NCBI GenBank assembly: GCA_914767715.1
Contig: OU612065.1
Span: 18,414,001 to 18,478,000, forward strand
Length of the DNA: 64,000 nt
Reading direction: 5' to 3'
From: Membranipora membranacea
Lineage: Eukaryota > Bryozoa > Gymnolaemata > Cheilostomatida > Membraniporidae
Below are positions 37,471-50,100 of the stretch, piece after piece. How positions within the stretch are numbered: position 1 is the stretch's first letter; each line of letters opens with the position of its first letter. A program made the position numbers and the translations under genes. Under the pieces are notes generated by a model. The model was not told the origin of the DNA and did no database searches. It worked only from the letters and a program-made list of their open reading frames with translations.

Positions 37471-39329
37471 TCATTTACCAATAGAACTTGGTAGGAAGGG
37501 CGGGGAGTATCCAGTCATCTGATGTAGAGATTGTTGAAAGCTCGCAGCGGCCATCATACTGGATCTTGAGACTGATGGCGTCGACTGAAAACTGGGAAAT
37601 CCAAAAGGGTTCCATAAAGTGTGCGCTGGGGCCGGTAACCCACTCTGATGAGGCCACATGCCGCCCCCTGGAATTATTTTCAATCTAGCTGCAACTTGTT
37701 TCTTCCACTTAGTTCTGTAAATCGATGTGAAATATTTAGATCTAACTGAATAATGAAGATAAAAAAGGGGAGAGAAATCAAACCATCAAATAGGTCAGGG
37801 CATGTTAACATTGGTGAGCTGTTTTGGGGTTTGAGAATTCAGTACAGGGTTTATGAAATTATGCAAACTATCAAGAATTATTAAATTATTGGTTGTGTAC
37901 CAATTTCTGATTAGTTCTTACCTGCGATTTTGGAACCATGTTTTGATCTGTGTTTCTGTGAGACTCAGCGTCTTTGATAGTTCTGATCTCTTATTTACAC
38001 TCAAATATTTATCCCTCTAAAAATATTACTAACATCATCCATGAAATTTTTAGGATATGCAATTAATAGTGTTATACGGTCATCTTTTCAATCATATTCT
38101 ATGAAGTACGCAAGTAATCAAGCTGTCTAAAAACTGAAATCAATTTTACTGCTCGATTGAGAGATGTGTTGAATTTCATTGTTCCAAGAATTTTTGAGAC
38201 AAACCTTGAATTCAGATTCCAGTTGGTCTAGCTGTTTGGTGGAGTATGCCTGTCTTGGTTTCCTGTCAATACCGGGTTTTCTTATTCTTCTACCAACAGG
38301 TCGTGGAGCTGCAACAGCACATATATAATGATGAAGTTGAGTTTGACAAAATTGACAAAAAATCATTATGAACATTCTTTTTTTCAACTTTATTGGCTGC
38401 ATAACATTCAACAATGGACATTCTTTTTCATATGACAAAAAATGAAGACAATATTTGAGAGAGCCATTTCAATGCCAATATAAACTGTAAGCCAGTTACT
38501 CTCATACCTTGCAATCCAAATAATATACTGGGGGGTAGGTGGTTGGGCGGATTGTAACACCAAGGGTTGACAGCTGCTGTCAGCGCCGCTTGTCTCTGTA
38601 TTCTTTGTACTGCCTGCATTAAATCGTCATCGTCCTGAGGTATGGAGTTGTCATCACATTGTGCATTTGGCGCATTGTCTTCATCTGGTGACAGGCACCT
38701 GTTGATCTGGTCATCGCCAGTTGGGGAGATTAGTGACACATGACTGTCTTCCGCAGGTGCTTGATTTTTCAGTGATGATGATGGTCGGCTTGATGGCTGT
38801 TTTGGCTTCTTGTTTGTAACCTGATCATTCTGGAAAAATGATAACTGCTTTCAATTGTGGTAAAACACTTTGGTATGAATCAAGTAAGTGACAGATGTAT
38901 GATATACGTCAATACATATATATATAACCAATCTGAAAGCCTACTCGATGTAACAAAAAACATTGCCTATTTAAAACTGTGGTGAAATACATTTCACTAT
39001 TTTTTTATAACGCTCAATCATAATTTTGTTCATGGTAGCAGTTAAACACTTTTAAAATTTAGAATAGAAAAAATTGGTATAGTTACCATCAACGATAATC
39101 ATGATGGTATGATAACATGATGCTCAAGTAGTAAGGAATATATAATAAAAAAAAATTATATTCCACCTGTCAAAACGATTGTTAAAGGAACACTTACAGA
39201 GTTTGGCGTGCTGTCTGGAGTTTTATTTTCTCTGTGTAAGATGTCATTTATGCTGAATCGGCTAGGTTTAGCCATACCTGCTGTCTCAGTGTCAGATGAT
39301 GATCCTGTTTTTGTATCATTATCCTCCAT
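37471..39329 (-). CDS. ANTP-class homeobox transcription factor, Bari-like (NK/BarH-related)
   Basis: Five exons: 39198-39329, 38508-38829, 38205-38308, 37922-38016 and 37471-37714, giving 298 residues. An in-frame TAA directly precedes the start ATG. Residues 25-31 (FSINDIL) form an eh1 motif, the Groucho-binding repressor peptide. An acidic stretch (QDDDDL) follows. The homeodomain spans about 166-225: [19 protein letters not shown], then [19 protein letters not shown] and TWFQNRRTKWKKQ, with Gln at position 50. Introns cut the homeodomain twice, after helix 1 and inside helix 3 (between the Arg codons of NRR). The RKPRQAYS start and LSVNKRxELS helix 2 fit what I recall of the Bari family (Drosophila CG11085) better than BarH, Barx or Msx. 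It is probably a nuclear repressor. Family assignment is from memory and needs a tree. Confidence 0.85.
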
Positions 39330-42300
39330 ATTAACAGGTGGTAGCAGGTGTCATTGATAGGTGCGACTAATCTGGCTGCCATGAGAATTGTGACATCATT
39401 GTCAACGTGCCCCGACAGATATACTGTCAGCTCTGTAATATAATGACACGAGACCATCATAAATTGTTTTAAACCAAGAAAAGAAAGAGCTCTGGTTTAA
39501 TGAAAAATGTAAACATACTTCTAGATGTTAGGGCACTTGAGATCGCTTAGCGTGTGCCGTCTATGTATACAAAGATATATAAATATCTTATTGACCAAAT
39601 CACAGGGAGCAAACTTCTTGTGCCGTCCAAGATGGCATTCGATAAACACGTGTCAAAATCGCAATAAAGCTAATTTTATTCTAATATTCAATGTATCAGA
39701 ATATAAATTGTATCTAGCCGAGGTTTAAGGGGTGTAAGTGCCCATCATGTTGTTATTATTAATCGACTTGGAGCACACTGTCAAACTGTAGCCTTAGTTT
39801 CAAGGAGTTGTGAGAACTTTTTAGTCACACAACGGAGGGTCTTCCTCATCGGGCTCTCGAAGGTGTCCTGATGATTCAATAGTAACCTAAGGCTCGTAGA
39901 GGACTTGTGACATTATTTGGATAAAAACTTGGTTATTATGCAATGAACTATCAGGCTTCCTGGCAGCCTTTGAAGTCTCACTCTAAGTTAAAATTTCTTA
40001 TAGCCTATCAAAGGTCTTTGTGTCTGTGATTACTTTTACAAATTGTCAATCGTCTTTGTGAATTGTTACCATTCTCTACTCCTCTGTTTGTTCCTGGCTA
40101 TCCATACAAAAATACTTCAGCTTTGAGCATTGGTTCGGATATTTCTTCAAAATTAAGAATAACAGTCTGAAGAAAATATTAAAAATTATTGTAGGCCCAC
40201 TATGGTGTATTGAGGAGCGGGTTAAATGTTATCCCTATTTTGCAAGTAGATCTCGAAGTATAAATTGAGATCATGCAATTATGCTAAAAGATACTGAATA
40301 AAGTTGAGCCTTGATCTAAAAATGAAAACTGACATTGTTTTCATTAAATAATTAGTAATATTCAATATTTAAAATTAAAATTTGTTAGTAGTTAAATGAA
40401 GAGAAGCTTGAGTGGAAGACTGGGAAGTTCTGGTCAGTGCAAGATGCAATTATATTATTTACCACAAACAAAGCAAATTGGTTTTTGTGTAAGACAATTA
40501 TTTACAACCCTGTGCACAGACAGAGAATTGTGTCTTTATCACATTCTTTGACAGCCAACTTTTAAGCATGGTTAATGGTAGGAAATTCTTGTTTTGCCAA
40601 AGAATGTTATATAGAAGAATTCAAATTATCTCATAAACATGCTGGGCCCAAGAGCAGGGTTAACTTTTGTCTAGTCTAGAGAATAGGTTTTGTAGATGCA
40701 ACAAAAGTTCTTAGAAGAAACATTACGTTGGAATCGACACGGTATATATCACACTTTTTGGATTTTAATCACCCATCTATTGACAGCTTGAAGTCGTGCA
40801 GCGATGATAAACTTGTGGTTGGACTGGGCAGGTGTAGGATTTATGCCCACTTATGATATTGTATGTCATGTAATTAAATATTTAAGAACATCACTTTATC
40901 ATCCGTTTGTGTAAAGAAATCTGGGTCCTTTCCGTATGTATTCATATAGTTGTCGGATCACTTTCCTACTTGAATAAATGAAGTGGCATTATCAATAAAC
41001 ATGTATTTACAAATTAGCTTATGGCCGAGTCATGTCTTTATTAAAATATTAACCAAAGTTTTCACAGTTTATCCTGAGATTTATCGAAATGCTTCTCATC
41101 ACAGTACTGGCCTTCGCCAACGGAATCGTGTAGATTCCTTGGCTATTCTGACAGCACTTCTGCCAAGACATAAAATCAATTATTGTATCAGTAAAATGAA
41201 AGAAAAATATTATTTAAGGCAATTAATGATATTTGCATTAATATGATTTCAACAGAGCTAATGTGAAGTTAATACGTTAATGAATTGAGTTCAAACATTG
41301 CTTTGCCGAGAGTGTGTATTCTTTTTATTTAAAGCATCAGACAGTCGCCATCATTATTGACTGCTGCCGGCAGATTAGCTATTCAACTGTGTGATTATTC
41401 TGCTCTATTAATTAATCTGAGATATACAAATGTTCTCTCTACGTAAAAACTAAGCTCTGAGATGTGCGAATTGGTGTAAATCTGAACTACTATAGATGTT
41501 TGTACCGGGTCAGCACTTTACTGTTAAATGTGGCACAAAATTGCCTGGTGGAATAGCGGTTTTTTTCACAACAAAATAGAGGATCTAAACATTAATTCGT
41601 TTTTGGGTAGAACGGAAAGTAATTATTCTTTTTCCGGTGTTATAATTTTTTAGAATGTAACAGGGAGAATACAAAAAATAAGAGTAAACTGAGGGCAAAA
41701 AAATAAGATATATATATAATAAGTTATAAAATCATGCAGGACCAGACCATACTGCTACCACCCGAAGGTGAGAATACGGACAAGGGCACATTGTAGAACA
41801 ATCTCAAGAACTTAAAGCTCCAAGACAGATGATCTGAATTCTTCAGTTCCTCTGAAAATCGTAATAAATTATTATTAAACATGATTATATCTATCCTCCT
41901 TATTTTCAATGTATCCATCGAGTCCTAGTCTCCATATTACTAGAGAACAAGTCAGTCAAACTATCATATTCTCTTTAGGATTGGCCAAACTAAGGCAACT
42001 TATCAAATATGTCTCTGATATTTAATTTTACCTGGAATTTGACAGGGATACATGTATATACTGATTATGGGAATGTTACATGACTAAGACTTTTTTTTTA
42101 ATTATATTTCAAAGTGTGAGTGATCAAATATCATATCATATCATATTTGTGAATCTAAACATTATAACACCCACCACCCAGAATGCAGTGCTAATGCTAT
42201 TCTCGTGAGCCTGTTTTGGTAGAGCATCTTTTGTTTGATTGTTCCAGCCCCCCAGTACCCTTGTGTCAGCTTTCCTCTGAAATTCCATTCTTGTGCTGTG

Positions 42301-44107
42301 AGTTTCTAGATATTTTTTATACGTTACATTCAATTGATTTGGAACAGAATTATTGGTAACCTTACAATATAACATACTAAAATACCAACGACCAACATTA
42401 CCCAGAGTGATAGTAATAGCGATATTTTGTATATACCACTGGATTGGCGAGATTAATCTGCCAGCAAATTTGTTTCTAAACATTGAAGAGCAAAAAATAA
42501 GGCCAAGGCCAAACAAACTTTTTATTTTTATGATAAGAGCTCTCATAGGAAAAGTTTAACTCTCTAATATGACCGTTTTCAATGCTAAATATTGGCGTTT
42601 TGGAGTTTTGTTTCAATGCAATTATTTGCAATGAATAGTGGACTAGCGGTGAACAGGGGTTTGAACCTGGAATATGAAACTATGATAATGATTTTGAGTT
42701 TCATCTGTTTTAAATCACTCATGCCTGCTCTGACTGATTTTTTGACTGATGCAAGACTGTCAGCCGATATTATCTGAGTCTGAGTTTCTATTTGAAAATT
42801 AATTACTTTGGTCATAGTTGTGACTGAATGCATTATTGGCGCATCACAATCTTAGCTGGACGATTTGAAAAACTTATGGTTTTTTCTATCTCAAATCAAA
42901 GTTTTCAAAGGTGTCTCGGTTGTACCAGGGACCTGGTTGTACCAAGCCTTTCTCCTCAGTCTGTATCATAAGACATTATACTTCCATACAACCATAACCA
43001 AATTTCAATGACTGGATTTAGGTGAAATACGCTAGCTTTAATTTTCTGTTGGTCTCCAGTTACGGCTCTCTGTAGTCAGTTCAGGTGCTGTAGTTGAAAT
43101 AAACCTAAGACTAAAGACTAAGAGTTGTTCTCTCACATGTCCTTTTAAGCCCCGCCTATCGCATAGGGATTCGAAAGGATTCCCTCCAATGAGATGTTAT
43201 CATAATATTAATTGTCTTTCAGTAAAGTAGGCAAACATCTCTGTGCAAAACAATAACAAATCATCATAACATCATCGAAAGAAACAGGAGCAATCATGTT
43301 GATTGGGGATGGAATGTGGGGGCTAATCTAAGAATATTAAAAGGAACTAAATGTGTATAGCAAAGTATTGAATTTCACTAGTTCTAGTTGTGAATTATGC
43401 ACATGTAACTGTTTTCTATATTGATGTACAGGCTTGCACTGGCTAATAACTGATCACTTGGTTTTATCATACTCAAGTCACTCAGTCTTGTCCTAATTTT
43501 GGCCACAGTCTGAGTCTACTGAAAACAGTCTTCAGCTGAAGTTTGACCTGGTTATTGGTCTTAGGTCTTGGTCTTACCTAATCTGATTGGGATCCCTTTT
43601 CTTGGACACCACTATTGAACACTTTCACCACCAGGTAAGTTTTCTCCTCTCAGATATATTCCTCTTATTGCCTGAAGAAAAGTGATTGGGAAGATATCCA
43701 GAAGAGGGAGAAATGTCACTGCTAGGCTCACCTCTCAATAAGCTCCTAGTCCAATGATAACCAATGATATATATTACAATAAGCATAAATGAAACTAGGT
43801 CTCTAGCCGTATGTATGATAGTAGAAAATCAGGACGGCTCGAGAAAGGGCATTTCAAACAAACAAGGCCTATTGCAAACAAATCGTACAAACTATATGCG
43901 CTTGGAGTTTCAGTGTTTAACTCATTTGTTATTTTATGCTGTACAAAAAAAACCAAAAAAAATGGCCATATCATGCATTTTCGAGTTTTGCAGTCATCAG
44001 ACCCACTGAACAAACAAATTCTGCCAACACTGTCACTGTGACAATTTCTTGTTATTTTAGGACGGTAAAATTGGTTGAGCTTGCGGAACAAACCATCTTA
44101 TAACATA
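39330..44107. other. Intergenic region between divergent homeobox and CCPG1-like genes
   Basis: 4.8 kb without a gene I can support. On the CCPG1-like side, an acceptor (ttattttag) at about 44060 lies just before the start codon, and a strong donor (ccaccag|gtaagt) lies at about 43634, so a non-coding first exon ending there is plausible. Otherwise AT-rich sequence with only chance frames. Confidence 0.4.
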
Positions 44108-47100
44108 ATGGCAGAGGAGTCACCTCCCATCTCTCCTGGGTCCGGGAGAGTATCACCTGCACTGAGCAGTACCTCTGGGTCTGAGAATGAGATGGATGAA
44201 GATTGGAACTTTGTGCAGCTGTCAGCCGGAGGGCAGGTCTCAGCAGGTGGCTCTGAAACTCCTATGACAAACTCTAGCTGTGAGTTTGTCAGGGTAGCTG
44301 GCGATGGTGCTACATACCACAGGAGCGACAATGCTAGTGATACTAGCGATGGTGAGTTCGAATTCGATGAAATGTACCTTTTTCGTGTTTGCACTTCATT
44401 GACCCTTCTGCAGAGCCCCGACTCTTTTTTCCAATGAATTTTAGTTAAACCTATTTTCTTCTTGGTTCGGCAACTCATTCACGACCATTGATACCTTGTT
44501 ATCTTGTATATGATGGAAGTACCCATTAAAACAATCCGAATCACTGATGACATTTTTAGACAGAACTGGATATTTTGTTGACTGACTGAATACTGTCTAC
44601 ACTATTCTAGCATTTTACTGGTACAAATGATCCTGAAATTGACATTGACATGAAGGTTTTACTTGTTTTTGCAGACAATGAGGGTACGCAAAGTAATGAT
44701 GATATCTCTGCTTCAACTGCCATCAACGATTTAGACATTACCCCTCAGGTTGCTGAGACTGCAGCAACAGTCACAGATAACCCTGGCAATACGCAGCAGG
44801 CAAGTCAAGCTGCTCCACAAACAGACCAATCAACTGAGTCAGTGTTTGTTGGTGGTGCTGCTGCTGCCGGTGAGCCTACTAAGGATGAGGAACTCAGGAG
44901 TCTCATGGAAAAGTTGTAAGTCATTTCCTTAAACATGTGACAATGTCAAAATGTGGGAAAAACTACCCTGTCCAAAATAGGTTTGTTATTGAATATTATA
45001 TCTCAAGTATTTTCACAAAATCTGCTTGCTTGATATCCTTGCATGGATATTGACTGTCATATGATAATATCTGAGCCTATCCCAAAAACTGCTATAAGAT
45101 ATACATGTTGAACAGATGGTTCTTTTGTGCTCTCATATCCCCCGCCAAACCTTTTTTCCAATGTAGATTGTGTTTTACAGGCAAGAGAAGGTGCGATCGG
45201 GTTCACCATGTAACAGCCTATCAACCGGTAAGATCGTCTTTCCTTAACCGACCAATTTGAAACCCTCATGATGCTCGTGCAACCCACACTGACATCGAGA
45301 TTACACTATCAACATGTGTATCTCCGATCGTTAGAGTCGATGTAGTGGCAGAACCTAACATGTACCCAGCCCTAATTAATAAAATTGAACACGGGTCGTC
45401 ACACCAAATTCCTTGTGATGGTACTCTTACTAAGCGAATTAATTCACTCTCTATCCATCAGAGATATACATGCAATAGTATATCACATGATCAGTGTGCG
45501 TGCAACCTGCTGTGGGTCTTGAAACAATACAAGTGTTTTTTTCTCTCACGTTTCCGTAAGCCATTGACACGAGCAGCGAGGGGGGTAGTTTACTTGTCTG
45601 CTTGCAATCAAAGATCACACCCGTCTCAGGGCAACGCCTCACGCCTACCTAAATCACGTGAGAGACATAATTACGTCGAATACATCCCGGCTCTCAACTT
45701 GTACTACTTTTTTGCTGATGTATACTATGATGATGAGTCATGGTTAGGAAGCTGATGCAAGCAAATGACCTGAGAAGAAAGAAATTATCAAGAGACCGTT
45801 AATCTATAACCTGTAATCATCGTGCTTCTAAGATTGGTTGTATCTAAGTACACGTAGCACTAAATGAGCAGAGCTGTTATTGACTTAGGCACTCAACTCG
45901 CCTGCTAAGTTAGGTAAATACATCCATCCATCCATGTGCTGCTGCTAGTGATGATGTGTTGTTATTGTATTGGCAGGTATTTTGGGAATTCCACCATTAT
46001 GCTACTTACTTACATTCTTTGATTGGGTAAATAGGTTATTCATACAGTATGATTAGATTCGTAGGCGACTGTTTATTTTGTTTGTTGCATCACGTCTACT
46101 GGTATTGGATGTTCATGCTAATGAAAACCAAATTAATCTAGCTAGGGATACGTGTACATACTGATATGCTATGTACATACACACAGTAAGCTATACTTAT
46201 ATCCCCGCAGAGAGTCAGTGCACCTTGTGTGTAGCAAAGAGATGATATGTAACCATGTGATATAATCTAAGTTGAGTCCCTAAGTTTGCATATTTCATGG
46301 TTAGATAGTTATGGCTAAAATGACATTTCCTGGTATTCACAATAGAAAGTAATGGTTGGAATGATCATCATTCAATTGCCTACTAGTCCCTAATGGATCA
46401 CCAGCTATGAAACTATCATAACATAGGGGTCTCAATATCAGAATGAACGTGACAAGCCTTTTGCTGTACATCGCATTTGCATTTGGTTCTGGTTTTTTTT
46501 GACATAAATGGTTCACTGAGTTCCCATATAAGAGATCATGAAATTTTAAAACTTGGCAAACTTTTTCTGAAAGTATTCTGAATCAGACATCTTACAGGTA
46601 ATCGATTGATTCAGTCAGAACTGAGTATGTAAATGAGTATACCACAATGCTATTATTCCCATCAATTCAATGTAATTGACCTGCACGTCTTTGAAATTCT
46701 AGATAAATCATGGGAATGTTGTTAAAATACTGTATACTGTGTACATATGTTAGGCAGATTATATACCTATTCCCTAATTTGATTCCTCCGGCAATGTCCA
46801 TTGATAACACTGTAGGGCAATCACATATTATAAATCAGCCTTATTTTCCCACAGACAGTTGGTCATGTATTGTTCTTTTGACGTCTTTTTTGCACCCTTA
46901 CCAAGGTGCTGATGGAAGTTATAATCTTAATATTTCAAAACATAGTCATTTCGATTGATGTGCTGCCTTTTTATAATTACAGATTCAGATTTTGTCCAGC
47001 TGCCCCAGTCGAGTGTTGAGAGAGATGAGTTGATGGACGTCTCAGTGAGCAGCTCTGCGGGGTCAAGGTTCAACATTATCATACAGAGAGATCAGCAGCC

Positions 47101-50100
47101 TTTTCAGCACTCAGATGAGGAGGAGGGTAGGTCTTATCTTACTCTGTGGTATTATAATTTTCTTTTCTTATCCATGGCGTCTATGGCGCAATTAATCAAT
47201 ATTTGTGCCCTGAATATTTCTCCTTGCTTAGCCCACCTGATAGTTACTTGGAGATAGTTGGGTTTTGATGAGCCGATTAAAATTTATAGTACATGTTTAC
47301 TGTGCTATCAGTTTTGACTCCCTTCATGGCGGATTGGGACTGGGAGTATTTGGCCACTGTACTGTAAGAGGATTTGTACCATTATTGACATGTGTTATTG
47401 CAAGAGCATCCAAAATATTCATTTTGCCAAATTGTAGGTTTACCATCATTCATCTGGGTAGTTTTGTTCTTTCTAGATACCAATAGTAATGATGAAAATG
47501 TGGATGACTTTGGGCGAAACCTACATGGTTTGTTGTGTTACCCCTAGTGATCAGCACTGCAGCTACGCTCCTTGTCTTAATTCACCCCTTTTGTTGATGA
47601 TGTCCAGTTTTTCTCATGCATGTTTTGGGGGAGGGCTTGTTCGCCAGGGTTTGTAGTGGGCACAGAATTTCTCATTGTATCTGAAATCAACCAAATTTCA
47701 CATGTCCTAGTATTAGGTTACTAATCATAAAGACTTCTGGCGTCTCATATAACAGCATGAATAAAGTGTGTGAAAGTCACTAAGCCTGTCAGGTAAAGGG
47801 ATTTCAAACCAATTATGTGGTACATTCGCCCTCCTCTGCCTAACAATTATAATTTCAACATTTCCTCTTATAACAGACTACTTGAAGGTGACAATCAATC
47901 ACATAATGATTTGATAATCTTACTGAGGGACGACACTGTCATTCCTGTTTTATGATTTTTTCAGAAGAAGCAGAGTTACTCGGTCAGCAACGAGATCGCC
48001 GTGAAGGTGACCCCATATCCGACCCTGATGACCGTGTGGAGTCTGATATACTCGCTGCCCGGCTAGTCACCGAACCACGTGATGACTTTCCCGATAATAA
48101 TGATTTAATCGCAGAACCAGTCAGACACTATCGCCACTCTCCTAACAGAGATCTGAATACTTTGCTCACTGCCATTGCTCTCACTGCTATCGGGTTTGCA
48201 CTCGGAATTGCTGTAGGCCACTCTGTTGGTGAGCATAATACCTTTTTTAAACACCCCTTGGTTATTAATCACAACCATTTGATTTCGATGTCATATAATA
48301 AACTTCAAGGTAACTTATCCTGATGATAAATGATAATGAGCTTTCATAAAAAGATCCCGTCCTCACAGTGGCTAGACTCATTGTAACATGTATCTTACAC
48401 ATCAATGAAAAACCTAAGATACTAGGTCATGACGCGAGTGAGGAGAAGCAGGAAGTAAAGAACATCCAGAGAATCCAGGCAAAAGCTGCGATTAAGAGTT
48501 GCTACCTAACTGAACATGATGTATGAGGGCATGCTATTGAGAATCAGTGAGTTTGAGCCATCCAAAACTTGCGATCAGGAGTTGCTCTCTTTCTGACCAA
48601 TTACCTCAATGAGTGGACAACTTTCGGTTACAACGTGAATTTGACATAGTTTATCAGTGAGTATGGGTATCCCACCATCCCTGGTTATATCATGGAGTTC
48701 GGGACAAATTGTCTAATTTCATGACCATTTTGTAGGCTCAGCTCGGGAGGCAGTACTGCAGCAGGAAATACAGGAAGGACAGAAGCTCAGATTACGTTCT
48801 GTACAAGATGATCTGTTGATGTGTCTGAGAAAGCAGGAGGATATTGATCAAACCATCAACAAACTGAATGAAGTAAGTTTAAGGGATCACCATATTTCCT
48901 ATATATATATTTATTAATATTAGTAATCATAAGTCTTTAGTCCTTAGTATTGAAGAAAGAATAAGTGATTATTGTACATCATGTTCATCCCGTGAACTAT
49001 TGATTCCTTTTGCGATTTATACCAGTTCCTATTAGCAAAGAGTAACAACTTTGCTACTAGGTCCCTGTATTTCAGATTCACATGCATTTCAATGACAACA
49101 ACTTGATTTACGTCACATGACTGTATGAAGCACTATTTCTTTACAGTTATATTGCACTGGCAAATCATTTCAGATAGTTTAGAAATTTATTTTGAATTTT
49201 GTTGAATAGGATTGTTTCCATGCAGCCTGTGGTCACAAACTACTCTGGGTAATTGTGTTACCCTGTTTGTTCCCTTAATGGCATGGTTTTGCTCCCCATC
49301 CCGAATTTTATTGAATGATGGTCAAGATCTGATAAACATCTCTACTGAGAAACACATTCCAAAGCTGCTGAGAATTCAAAGTTCATGACATGTGCATGAT
49401 GTATATCCAGATTGTACTCAGATCTATTGTTTGAAAATTCCAATACTGGAGGTGTCATGTTCATTGCTAATTTTCTATACCCTGACAACAAGATTGTATC
49501 GCCTTGTCAGGTGGCTACTTTTTTTGTTGTGAACCAAAAATTAAAGCTTCGTGACAGGGCTAGGTATGATACCATTAGGATGTATATCGCTTATCGATAG
49601 TGTCAAACAGATTTGAGTACCCTCCCCTTGTTATAGAAATAAACCTCGGTTTTTCATATGAAGTTCCTAATTGTGGTACAAAACGTCGGGAATTAACTCA
49701 TGCTCAATGGATCAGAGATATACATTTATGTGTATTATATAGTGTATCATATGATCAGTGTTTATTTTCTATAGATTGAGAACATACTTGTTGATGCGGA
49801 GCATTGGCGAAACGAATATGAGGAGTTGTTGAATCTCAAACTGGGCGTAAGTTCCATATCCACCAATATCATCAGAATCTGTGCCATAGAACAACTGACA
49901 CTTATAAGTTGTTTTTGTTTTTTCCATGGTGTACATATGATGTGTAAGGATAGCAGGACTGCTCAAAAACAACCTTTCTATTTATTCTCCATAATTTTTC
50001 ATAATCCTTTCTACTGCTATGAATACTTCTAGTTCTACAATAAATTATCAAACTGTTCGGTAACCATAAACCGTGGTCGTACTCGTAGTTCACAATAATT

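Noticed and set aside
42136-42546. 136-codon open frame (minus) between the homeobox and CCPG1-like genes
   Set aside because: No domain or family signature, no convincing promoter or splice context, and AT-rich intergenic surroundings; probably chance.
45345-45755. 136-codon open frame (plus) inside an intron of the CCPG1-like gene
   Set aside because: No recognisable motif, no splice signals joining it in phase with the flanking exons, and a composition like surrounding intron. Part of it (about 45456-45500) resembles non-coding sequence near 49710-49760, suggesting a dispersed repeat.
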